Below are positions 23,641 through 34,900 of a DNA stretch of 64,000 bases, one piece after another (positions within the stretch are counted from its first letter, which is position 1; the number at the start of each line of letters is the position of its first letter). Source of the stretch: Argyresthia goedartella (lineage: Eukaryota > Arthropoda > Insecta > Lepidoptera > Argyresthiidae). The stretch is taken from contig OX463829.1 of assembly GCA_949825045.1 (NCBI GenBank), positions 2,108,001 to 2,172,000 of the forward strand, given 5' to 3'. The position numbers and the translations under genes are program-made. The notes beneath the pieces were generated by a model that did not search any database, was not told the DNA's origin, and worked only from the letters and a program-made list of their open reading frames with translations.

Positions 23641-24568
23641 AAAAACCGGCCAAGTGCGTGTCGTATTTCGCACATTTAGGGTTCCGTAAAAATTTAGAAC
23701 ATATGCCAAAAAATCTCTCTCACATTCACACTCACTTCACATACACCTGAAACACCTAGGTAAAATATAACTATCATTCTTCACCAGCAAATAATTACTT
23801 TATTTTTCATTGTGTTTGTATGAATGACAAAGTTATATTTGCGATTGTTAATAAATGTTTTATATCTTAAAAACCGCTTATTTTAATTTGTTCAAACTAA
23901 TTTTCGTTGAAATTGTTTAATAAGTTACACAACATATATTTTTTATATTTTTCACTGTCTTGCTTTAAAAGTTAGAGGGGAGGGGACACACATTTATTTT
24001 GAGGAAAAATGGTTTCAACGTCATTTTTAAAGACCTAACCATCGCATCCCTTAATTTTTTATTTTTTGAATTTCTGTATAAAAATCGTAAAGCGGTTCAC
24101 AGAATACATCTATATGTCGCAGGCATTTTGTATGATTCCGCCGTTTACATACGGCGTCGCCAGTTTATAAACGCTCGCCGTCATGTAATATGCCGAAGGC
24201 AAATTGACACTCCTTTATGTTTTTAGTATGTTTTGTTGTTCTTACATGTTCAACCTAACACAAAGGATAAAGGGGGCTTCGCTTCGCTCACCCTTCACCT
24301 AAGCTACCGCAGTGTTTTGCCCTGATAATTTGCCATTTTAATTTCAATTTGTCAATTTGCCTTCGGCATATTACATAACAGCAAGCGTTTATAATCTGGC
24401 GACGCCGTATGTAAACGGCGGAATCATACAATTTGCCTGCCACATATATACCACGTTTCAACTGTGTAGTCCTGATAGTTTTGGAATGAAGTTGCTGTGA
24501 CATACAGACGGACGGACAGTTTTGACTAAAACATAAGGGTTCCTTGTTTCTCTACGGAACCCTAAAAA
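23641..24568. mobile_element. Lepidopteran GGGTTCCGT-ended repeat element with nested insertion
   Basis: Left end aaaccggccaagtgcgtgtc through agggttccgtaaaa; right end catacagacggacggacag through ctacggaaccctaaaaag. I know this pair of ends as a very common nonautonomous repeat in Lepidoptera. The interior is broken by a foldback insertion (24110-24451). A left-end fragment also lies near 45440-45475. Confidence 0.65.
24110..24451. repeat. Foldback element with ~100-bp inverted arms and shared core
   Basis: The left arm (about 24110-24207, tatatgtcgcaggc to gccgaaggcaaattgaca) pairs with the right arm (about 24343-24451, gtcaatttgccttcggc to tgcctgccacatata). The middle (about 24235-24335) is the same core found inside the 330-bp repeats, so different arms enclose a common centre. 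Confidence 0.75.
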
Positions 24569-24621
24569 GCCAGTATTTCTGGTCGCGCTCATTTTTTGTC
24601 GCTATAATTCAGTCATTCATA

Positions 24622-24800
24622 TAAAGGCACACATATTGCTTCTAGCCCCACACTAGGATACCCTTTGCCGTGGGAACCAGAAACAGCGACGTCAACATCC
24701 AAGACATGGGGATTTCAATTCTTTCTGCCCAGTCGGGATTCGAACCGGGGACCTCTCACTTGTGAGGCAGAGCCCCGAACCGCAGCGTCACTCCTTTTCT
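24622..24800 (-). repeat. SINE family S1
   Basis: Body ccccacactaggataccct, then aacatccaagacatggg, then the B box cgggattcgaaccgggg on the inverse strand. The A-box end is degraded. Confidence 0.75.
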
Positions 24801-25009
24801 CACAGGGGTTGGCAGACGCACAAATATGCCCACGTCCAGCCAGTAACTCGATAGAATAATAATTTGCAATTTGAGCAATTTAATAGCATATTACTGCCGT
24901 GGCGGGAGAGTTGGCAGTGGACATTTCTGCAGAGGCTTGTATGGCGCTTAACATAAAAAAATGGAAGGGAAAAAAATGATAATTGTATAAAAAACCCCTT
25001 TTCCGCCTT

Positions 25010-25400
25010 CTAACCTCAAAATAGCACCTTTGCCGCTTGATTTTGGGTTCTCAGGCGGAAAAAATCTATTCGTAACTCGTTCGAAAAGGCTTCTTTACGA
25101 ACCTCGCTGCGCTCGCCTTCGGCTCTTGCCGTAAACTTCTCGGTTCGTAAAAAAGCTAAAAAGCCTCTGCGAACTCGTAAGAAATCTACTATTTCAACTG
25201 TCCAGACATTAAATTCTCGTAAGCTTTTGTATACCTTTCCCTGGACTTCTTTGGTAACAATTTTTCCATGGCCAATTTGGGTTCTGCCTTTAAATTTAGC
25301 GAAGCACTTTCAATCTCTATTTCACTCTCATTAGAACTTGAATCATAGGTTGTAGTAGGTACATAGTGTAGGAACACTTTCTTTTAAGCTTTTTAGTTTG
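25010..25400 (-). pseudogene. Interspersed repeat with a short coding remnant
   Basis: The right part holds an open minus-strand frame (25377-25189, no ATG start) with an acidic/Ser segment SSSNESEIEIES and then KLLPKKSRERYTKAYENLM. Similar phrases occur at the N-terminus of repetitive Lepidopteran proteins that I associate with tyrosine-recombinase-like elements, but this is recall only. The left part (25015-25160) is shared with 17476-17620. Confidence 0.4.
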
Positions 25401-26224
25401 TTTTCCCGCTTAACTAATGTTGTTGCTGTTTAAGTAATGGAACAATTGGTAGGTATTTTTTTCGTATGATTTTTTTAGGCCAAGGTAACTCGATGATGCG
25501 GCCTTGTGATGGTGGTTGTATGCCCGATTTTTGATGACTATGTAAAAATTAGTTTAATCTAAAAATTAATATGTGGTATATATCAAGATAACATAAATAT
25601 TTAAACAAAAAGTACACTAGAAAAAACCGTCTTTAATGAATCCTTATTTGATTAGCAACCATCGAAACAATCGTATACCCAACTCAGTACTTACATATCT
25701 CGAATTAAGTAGCTCGGGTGGCAATCTGCAGTTTGCATCATCAGTTCCACTTCACCAAGTCATGCTTCCCGAGGACTGCAGCTTCTAAATGCACGCGACA
25801 CTATACAAAATACCCAAATCGCTGTGTGCATTTATAATTTGAAGTGTTCCCGCGATTACTCCGTGATTCCATCATCAGGTCCTTACTGACGTTGGTAAAT
25901 TGTTGAGAAGCTCTCCTGGTACCATCATCAGCAGTTGTGGAAGACCACTGTAAGGGTACTTTTCCCATACAGCCCAACACTTAAAAGTCATAGAATAAAT
26001 GGTATTAGAAATTCGACAAAAAGTTTAACAAAAGCAAGGGTTTACCGCCACATACTCGCCGCACCGTAAGTACGTCGGTAGGTCACCATCTAATCGACAT
26101 CACCATATGCCATGCATTAAGACGAGAATATATTAGATACTTAGCAACTGAAATAAAGTAACCTAATTGCAACCTGTGGGATAACTATCTCCAAGTATTG
26201 AGCAGTTCCGGTGGCCATCTTTGG
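25401..26224. other. Noncoding, no gene seen
   Basis: No supported feature. Confidence 0.3.
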
Positions 26225-26600
26225 TCTTCATCATCAATTCATCATCATCATCATCATTTCAGCATGTTAACGTCCACTGCTGAACATAGGCCTCTCCAAT
26301 CGCACTCCAGCGTGACCGGTCCGTAGCCACCTGCATCCAACGAGATCCAGCGATCCTCACCAGGTCGTCGGTCCATCTCGTAGGTGGGCGACCCACACTG
26401 CGCTTGCCAGTACGTGGTCTCCATTCAAGGACCTTTTTGCCCCATCGGCCATCCGATCTTCGCGCTATGTGGCCTGCCCATTGCCACTTCAGCTTGCTTA
26501 TCCTACGGGCTATGTCAGCAACTTTGGCTCTTCTACGGATCTCCTCATTTCTGACTCGATCTCGTAGAGAAATACCAAGCATAATCATCAATTCCACTAA
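26225..26600 (-). mobile_element. RTE-type LINE, 3' fragment
   Basis: The minus-strand frame 26603-26259 gives the RTE C-terminus: SLRDRVRNEEIRRRAKV, LKWQWAGHIARRSDG, VGRPPTRWTDDL and EAYVQQW before the stop. A 'catcatcatcat' microsatellite marks the 3' end. The 5' limit is about 26580. Confidence 0.85.
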
Positions 26601-26985
26601 CAAAATGATGCTTTCTGAGAGTATAAGGTCTGCCTATAATATTTGAAGAGTTCCCTCGATTTCTCCACGATCCTACAATCAGATCAATGGGAGCATTCGG
26701 AAGGTAAACCCTCTTGAATCAAACAAGAATTTTCCAAATCGATCCATCCCTCTTGGAGAAATTGCTGGACATACGCTGAATTGAGAACTAAGATATTATC
26801 GTATTCAAGATTACATCAGTGACAAGAGTGCATATGGTGTTAACTCAACAGATAATTCGCTCAAGTTATGATTATATTTATTCCTGCTGCAAATAATTGG
26901 TAATAAAATATGTAAGTTTTGTACTAATTAAACGAACTTCATTTTTAAAAAAGCTTTGAAAATCAATCTGTATGAGTTTCAACAG

Positions 26986-27042
26986 CCTTCTCTCCCACAA
27001 TGGGCTAACGTCCTCTACGTTGGCCCATTGTGGGAGAGAAGG
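26986..27042. repeat. 57-nt hairpin with 25-bp stem
   Basis: ccttctctcccacaatgggc pairs with gcccattgtgggagagaagg; the stem is 25 bp with one mismatch and the loop is tcctcta. Confidence 0.7.
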
Positions 27043-27106
27043 CAAACAAACAATGACGAGCATATTTGATATATCTAAAGTAATCAATACGTCAATCAAT
27101 CAATTA

Positions 27107-27355
27107 ACGACCCGAATAGGCGAGTCGGCAGTGACCCTGCCTACGAAGCCAAGGGACCCGGGTTCGAGTCCCGGTGGGGGCAAATATTTGTTTGATGAGA
27201 ACGGATGTTTGTACCCTAGTCATGGTTGTTTATTTATCTAAGTATAATATTTATCTATATAAGTATGTGTATCGTTGTCTAGTACCCAAGATACAGGGAA
27301 TCCTAGTTTGGGGCTAGATCAATGTGTGTAAATAGTGTCCAAGGTATTATGATTA
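27107..27355 (+). repeat. tRNA-headed SINE, family S2
   Basis: The head ACGACCCGAATAGGCGAGTC and B box GGGTTCGAGTCCC are tRNA-like; the body runs through tttgatgagaacggatgtt and ggaatcctagtttggggcta to a tattatgattatt tail. Other copies lie at 41295-41528 and 43378-43638. Confidence 0.8.
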
Positions 27356-28364
27356 TTAAAAATTTTGACTTTGATGGTCCATTTTGAAGAACGGGGTGTT
27401 CCATCACCGATAGACTTAGCTTAACTCTAATAAATATGCCGCAACCACTAAATATAATCCTTCATCGTAAATACATAAAAACCCCTCCCATGTGTGCTCA
27501 AGATATTAACAGTTAGAAAGTGTGGCAAGGTGATCGATCGTCATGTCCTGTCACCCGAATGCAATTGTATTGCCATTGAGGGCCTGAGATATATACAATA
27601 GCGCGGTATTCAAGTACAAATTGTCGGAAAAAATGTATGGACCAGGAAATATACCGTAATTTTTAATTTATCGAACCCGGCTGTAGAACCCAGAAGCAGT
27701 GGTTGGTTACAATAGGACCGGTCGTTCATATGATTTTAGTGCCAAACTAATTACAAAACACATACTTGTTATGTACACCAAAAAACATTTTAAGGTTTTA
27801 TTAAAGAAATAGTTTTACTGAGTTTCTTGAACACGAAGAATATGTTTCTTAGAGAAGAAATTGATGGTCAAACAACTGGTCTGACATCTGTGATACTCAA
27901 ACTCCAACGCAATAGTAAATCGCATTATCTACAACTACTACCAGAAATAATTCCACCACTTATATCCATCCTCCTTTGAACTGACCAACTCAGGCATAAC
28001 AGACCGCGCAACTGTCATCTTTGCGAAAATGCGAAAAAAAATACTCTTCTTTCTTTTCCGGTACTTCCGGCCAGTATTAAAAGCAAGGAGGCCGTATGTC
28101 CCTTTGTGGATATCTTCACTATTGCAATAGTGATGTCACGGTGGTCTAAATTGTTAGTGATATGAAAGGGTATAATGATACAAAATGATCTTTCAAGTGA
28201 GATGGATCAACCTTGGTTCAGTACCGTTCGGAATATAGATGATTATTTTGTAACTAGTTTTTGTCCAGATGTTGGTTAGTCAGATAACGGTATAGCGGAA
28301 GGACCATTTCAAATTGACCATTAGATTTAATGACTATTGACTATATTACAAATTGTTATAGAAT
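27356..28364. other. Noncoding downstream of mRpS12
   Basis: No gene seen. Confidence 0.35.
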
Positions 28365-28530
28365 ACGGCGCAGGGCAGAGTAGAATTATTGTTTAAAATG
28401 CATGGAATAAAACATTAATACTTGAGCCCAATTTTTCAAAATGGAACACAGGGCAGGGTAGAATTTGAAATGCATGGAATAATTCATGAATACTTGAGCC
28501 CAATTTTTGAAAATGGAACACAGGCAACCG
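28365..28530. repeat. Two-copy tandem repeat of about 80 bp
   Basis: The run 'gggcag-gtagaatt...aaatgcatggaata...tacttgagcccaattttt-aaaatggaacacagg' occurs twice head to tail. Confidence 0.65.
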
Positions 28531-28824
28531 GTCAGATTTCAAGCTGCCAGTCCGTTTAATCCATTCCCTTAGTTTTAATTCGTTTAGAAATGCTCCTACT
28601 GTCTATTGAGTGAGACGCTTTGTAAATAAAACAGCCAAACTAACAGGTATCCTTATATTATAATTGAACTAATCTTTTTGTACAATATCCGGCCCGAAAG
28701 ATAGGCAGCGAGTTAGTACATCTTAAATCAACTTTGACATTCTACAGACAATATGAATGACATGTCAAAGATTGCTTGAGAGTTGTGATAACTCGATGAA
28801 TCATTCGGCAGTCACTCCGCCACA

Positions 28825-28906
28825 CTACGCCTTGGCTTTGATCACGTGCGGCAGGTCGTATTTGCCGCGCACGCATTTCAGCTTGACTCCGGGACAATCC
28901 TTTAGT
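28825..28906 (-). CDS. mRpS12: mRpS12 coding exon 4 (last)
   Basis: The acceptor TTAATTCCAG precedes 28906. The first base completes the Arg codon split by intron 4. It encodes [18 protein letters not shown] and PHVIKAKA, then TAG at 28825-28827. It matches the S12 C-terminus. Confidence 0.93.
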
Positions 28907-31900
28907 CTGGAATTAACGTAAAATATACGGTTCACAACAAATCATACAGGCACATACGTTGCTTCTGGTCCTACACTAGGATACCCTGTGTCGCGGGAAC
29001 CAGAAACAGCGGCGTCACACACATATAAACATCCAAGACCAGGGGCCCAATTCCGGTACACAATGACAGCTCCATGACAGTTACATGACGATTACGGTCA
29101 ACTTTAGATATCCAATATCTGACGATTTTGTAATCCCATTCCCTTTGTTGATTAACTTAATTATTGTGCTTACCAATTAACGTAATTTTTACCATATTTG
29201 CCTAAAAAAATATTCTCCGAACGCCAAATATTGGATATCTAAAGTTGACCGTAATCGTAATGTAATTGTCATGGAGCTGTTATTGTGTACCGGAATTGGG
29301 GCCCTGGGGGGTTACCTAGTACCAAGACTTGTTTTAAGACGGTCCCGGTAATTTTTCGGATCAAATTAGGTTCCTAATCTGAATTGGCATAAGACGTTAT
29401 GGTAACCCCCTGGGCTTATTTTTTTCTTCCTCTCCAGCCGGAATTTGAAACCGGGACCTCTCCCTTCAACCGCAAAGCCAGTGTTCGTCAAAACTACATC
29501 AACGCGGTATCCAATGGCGGAGGCAGACTGTTTAGATGAAGTTTAATAATAAAATCGAGCGATTAAAAAACGAATTGAGCGAATGACAATTAACTGCGGA
29601 ATTACCTGAATTGAGCAAAAAAAATACTGAATTGCGTGACAAGATTACTGAATTGCGCGACAAATCTACTGTATGGTTTAGACAGCGATTATACATAATG
29701 CCTTGATAAATAAAGTATATCTGGGCGCAGTGGTGGTGCAGGATAGGTGAAGGATAAAGTTATTTTTCGTGTTAGGTTGAACATGTCAACAACAAAATCC
29801 AACGCTCGTTTTGTATTTTATGTTACTCGAATTCAGGGTTTCAAACCACGCAAGCGTATTTTTCAGACCACGCGACTAGAAATTCAGTAATGTTGTCAGA
29901 TAAAACCAGTATTTCAAGTCGGGCTTAGTTTGTCGCGCAATTCAGTAATTTTGTCAGACAAAACCAGTATTTCTAGTCGCGTTAAGTATGTCGCGCAAAT
30001 CAGTATTTATGTCAAATCTAATTCGTTGAAATACTTCCCCAATTCAATGTCTCTATTTATTTACAGGGAGTTTTGTTTACAGGGTCTTTGTACCGAGTTC
30101 ATACTTGAACAACATATTTCTCCGCGCATGTTGTAGGAGTTCACTGAAGGGCTCAAGGCACAAGAGGCGATGAACCAGCAACTTGATACAGTCCAGGAAG
30201 GCGAGACCAGAGAAATACATTTGTGTGAGTGCTTCCATCCGTATAAGACTACGACGAAGTGTGAGACGTGACTAAGAGGGCATTACCACAAAGAAATAAA
30301 CACCTGTTCAACACTTGTTTAAAGACAAAAATGTATGGATTTGACGTTTTCTTCGAGGTTAAACTATGGTGTAACATTTTTTGTAGTAACACGATGTAAC
30401 TTTCGTCAGTGTATTTCAGTCATTGTCAATTATTTAAAAAAAAAACTATAAAAATAAAGATAAGTTAATTTACCTGCCAACCCTAACAAGAACGATGTTG
30501 TGTTCTTGCAAATTGTGCCCTATGCCGGGGATATAAGACACCATCTCCTTGCCGTTGGACAGTCGCACCAGCACGCACTTGCGATTCGCCGAGTTTGGCT
30601 TCTTTGGCTTCTTGATCAATGTTTTGAGGACAACACCCTGGAATTGCGGGAATAAAGTATTAGCTATTAAAAGTTAATTTATTACTTTCCAGATGTGCAC
30701 CCCTGTTAGCTTCTTGAATAATAGAGAGCAAGCGCGTCGGCAGGAATTATGTAATGTAATTATGCCAAAAGAAATGCAGGAAATATTTATAAAAAATACA
30801 GGCGAGTTTATCTTTAACAAGATACTCTCAGATGACGGAATGTAGCAGAGTGGTGACAAGGGGGGGGGGGGGGGGGGGGGGGCGACAAGGCTATTTTAAG
30901 AAAAGCTAATTTGAATATTTCGGTTAATGGATGTTGTTCGATTCAGAATCGATACTCGATCGATGGTTTCGGAACGGCCATTTTGAATTTGACGGAGCTG
31001 CCAACAGAGCAGTTTTTGACAACTGACAGACGAAAAGCCCCCGCAATGTGACGCGTATTGATTTTGGGCATTGAAATTAAATCGTAAGCCATCTGGAATT
31101 GTATTCGGGCTCCCCTCAGGATTGTCTTATAGCTGAGTGTATTGTGGTTCTCCGAACCAGATAAAGTTCGTATTTACGTAACACTGTGCGTGTCGAAGCT
31201 GGCCTGCCAGCCATACCTGGTTGGCTGAAGAACCTGTCTACCAAGAAGAGCCTAGGGTGCACCCAGGCCTTGCAGAGAGACAGGAGTTTGACGGGAACGA
31301 AGCACAGACCAGGTCAGATAGAATCTATTTACTTTAGCTCGGTGAATCGCCGACGTTCTTACCTCTTGGCATCTGATCGCTACGCTACCTCGTAGCTATG
31401 GGCCCCTGCGAGGTCATCGAGTGCCGAGAGGCCTGAACATTTTGGTAGCAAGAGCGTGGTTTCCTGAGATTTGCAGCCGTCAAGGGCTCCAGGAACCCAC
31501 GATTTGGGACTATCAATCTGTAGGTATAGGCGGTTATTAGCTAACTTGGTATCGTTCCTGTATCCACATAGATTGGTAGTGTTGTAAGCTATAAGTCTAT
31601 TGCTGGTAGTAGACAGACAGATATAACAGTTTTCCCTAAATGACCAGTTGTACTGAGATGTGACTCAGAATAGTAATTACATTACAGGTACATTGTAGGT
31701 GAATTGAAATTTGCATTGAAGTCATATCATGTTTGCAGTTTGAAGTTTGCATAGTCAATCTATTAGTGGTCTAGTAATGCTAATGAATGTTTGGACATTG
31801 TTTTCAGTTTATAGCAATTTATAACTTGAACTAATATTGACTATCTGTGTGTGTTATATGATATAGGGAAACTAAATTGTTGTTTACAGAATTTGTGTAG

Positions 31901-34900
31901 ATATAAAACTCGGTTTCTATTGTTTGGGGAAATCAGCATTGTTTAAGTTATAGATTAGGGTTCCCTCGTTTGTGTTGTAGACTGGAGGGTCCAATATAAT
32001 TGAGTTACTGCAAATTGTGAGTAAGTATCGTTCCGATCATGTCGTTGTCTGAAATACAGAAGGGTGTTTCTAAGGAGCTCAGATGGTTTTCCTCCGCACA
32101 CGGTCTGATAGACCGTTTAGATAGGCATGATGTGGTATTGGAGCGGTCTATGGACGTTAAGGAACGCTACAACAGGGTGCTCGAATTGTCCGCGCAGGCG
32201 GAAGCAGTTGATGGTTGCGCACCTGACAGGCTGTCACGGTTGCTAGGGGATGTCGACCAGTGTATGGAGATGGCGGCTGCTATCACGCAGAGGGCTGCGG
32301 ACATACGTAGGCAGCGCGAGTCCAGCCATGGTGGTGACATTGGGGCGCCTCTGCCGCATCAGGGATCGGGGACCAGGTTACCCGTTATAACTATGCCTAC
32401 TTTTGACGGAGTGTCCGGTGAATGGATGAGCTTCATCAATCTGTTCGACAGTTTGGTGCACATGCGATCGGACATTACCAAGTCTGTCAAAATGGCTCAG
32501 CTGGTGGCAGCATTGAGGGGTGAGCCCAGGGAGCTGGTCGCTCATTTGACAGTTACGGAGGGTAACTATGAAACGGCCAGGCAATTGCTGGTCAGACGTT
32601 ACCACAACAAACGGAGGTTGGCCGATGCCCAACTGAACCGTTTGTTTAGTATCCCGGTTGTGAACAAGGTCGGGGCCATACAGACGGAGGTTTTGAACCC
32701 GTTGTTGTCCGTCACCAAGGCCCTAGAGAATCTTGGACTTCCGGTTGGTGAATGGTCGTACCTATTGCTGTACATTGTACTTTCCCGCCTACCCGCTGAC
32801 GTGCAGACTCGTTTCGAACAGTCTCACGGGAGGTCGGCCGAGGACCTGCCCGCCTTCTCCGACTTGGTCGGATTTTTGGAAGAGGAGGCTCGACGGGCAG
32901 AGAATTTGGGGTTGACGGTCACCCATCCTTCGGAGCCACAGAGAGCTGCCGGGAGCGCTGTGAGTAGGGGCTCTCCGACGAGGAAGGACCGCACCAACCG
33001 GCAGTCGTATGGGACTGTGAGTGCATTGACCCCACATAGTGAGACCTGCCCATGTTGTAGGCAGATTGGCCATGCTGTGGCCGATTGCAATAAGTTCGGG
33101 GAACTTAGGGTTGAGGGACGGCGCCGGATGGCCAAGCAGCGGAGCTGGTGTTTCCTGTGCCTCGGGCCACACATGGCTAGGGACTGCACGCGCACTAAAT
33201 TGTGCGGATATTGTGGTGGGGCCCACAACAATCTGTTGTGCATGAACCGGTCCGGCCAACAGCCACCACAGGGCCGTACCCAGGGTGACACGGCATGGGG
33301 CCCTGAGAATTCGTTTGCGACTCGGAGCGCAACTCAGGGGCCAATGTCCCCACGTGCACAGGGCGGTACTAGGGTGCAGGGCCGCACTCAGGGTCATCAC
33401 ATGGGGGGCCCTGAGTTTTCGGTTGCGACTCAGCATCCGACTCAGCGGCACATTGGGTGTGTTGAGCAGGCCGTAACGGGCGGGTGGCATGGGACAACTT
33501 CGAGCTATGCGGGTGCGGTTCGGACGCCGCCTCAGTTGTCGCCCCGCTCGTCGCCTCGTCCTCGTCGGTCGCATGTGATGTCCCCCCCGCTCATGGAGCG
33601 GCCACGGTTGAATTCACGCCCACAACCCTTCGGGGGGCGTCGTAGGGTGGCAATGGAACCGGCGCGTGGGCCATTTGTACAATGGGACCCTCTGGCGTAT
33701 AGCTGCCTACCTGATCGGTTACAGGCGCAGTGGGGCCCCGGGGGCCCTCGCTAGGAATTTGCGGCCCAACAATTTGTTGCCCCCCAACCGGAGACGGTGG
33801 TGTTACCGATCGCCTCTGTGCTTGTTTGGGATTTGGCGGGCAACCCAACATACGTTCGCGCCCTATTAGATTCTGGAGCTCAGGGCTGCATTGTATCGAA
33901 CGATTTAGGGAAATGGTTGGGCCTCAATATAAATAATGTATCGCTGCCGAGGAAATTGGTCCCTGCTGGGGATTACAGGGCAACCCTTCACGGGTTTTGT
34001 GATGCCTCTGAACGAGGGTTTGCGGCAGCGGTTTATTTGCGAACCGTCACCTCCACCGGGGAGGTCGACGTGCGATTGGCTTTGGCAAAAAGCAAGGTAG
34101 CGCCTATTCGGACAAGGATGACGATTCCAAAACTGGAACTGTCCGGGGCTGCTCTTTTGACCAAACTTTTGAGTCACACTCTAACGGTGTTGCGTGGGTC
34201 AGTGGTTTTGGAGGATACGGTGTACGCGTGGACGGACAGCCAGATTGTTTTGTGCTGGCTGAAGGCTTCGGTCCATACCTTAGAGGTTTTTGTTGCGAAC
34301 CGTGTCTCCCAGATTGTGTCGTCTGAGGTCCCACTGACCTGGAGACATGTACCAGGAGAATTGAACCCGTCTGATTGTGCATCCAGGGGATGTCGGGCTC
34401 CTGAACTCGAGCTCGTTGCTGATCTCTCGACAGAGGCTTTCATTGCTTGTTTGGATAGGTTTGTTTCTCGAAGGGGACTTCCAACTTTGATCCGCTCTGA
34501 TAACGGCACTAACTACGTCGGTGCGGAACGATACTTACGAGAGATAGTCAACTTTTTGAATGTAAATAAAGTGGATATTGGAACGGCCCTCTCCCGTCGG
34601 GGTATACAGTGGACCTTCAGCCCACCGAGTTGCCCCCACTGGGGTGGGATTTTTGAGGCCGTAGTTAAGTCAGCTAAGACGCACTTGGGGCGTATAGTAG
34701 GTCAGACCGCGCTGACTTTTGAGGAGCTCGCGACATTGTTTTGTAAGATCGAGGCCGATCTCAATTCGCGACCGTTGTGTCCGCTCAGCTCGGATCCAAA
34801 TGACCTGGAGGCTCTGACCCCAGGCCATTTCTTGATAGGACAGCCACTTAACGCGTTGCCCGAGCACCCCTTCGAGGGAGTGAAATTGTATCGGTTGTCA

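Larger units (their letters stand above)
28943..29490 (-). repeat. SINE family S1 split by two foldback insertions
   Basis: The S1 body (ggcacatacgttgcttctgg to aacatccaagacc) is at 28943-29041. The rest (tgggcttatttttttcttc to the decayed B box and head) resumes at 29413. The 370 bp between are two palindromic elements absent from the other S1 copies. Confidence 0.75.

Noticed and set aside
27107..27180. Possible true tRNA genes at SINE heads (also at 41528, 43638, 48480, 52408)
   Set aside because: Each is followed by a repeated body and tail, and they do not complete a cloverleaf that I can support; they are SINE heads.
29880..30015. CRISPR-like repeat array
   Set aside because: Only about two and a half imperfect units with no unique spacers, in a eukaryotic intron; it is a minisatellite.
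32789..33574. Long minus-strand open frame (261 codons) opposite gag
   Set aside because: It is antisense to an intact Gag with zinc knuckles and arises from GC-rich codon bias; no family features.
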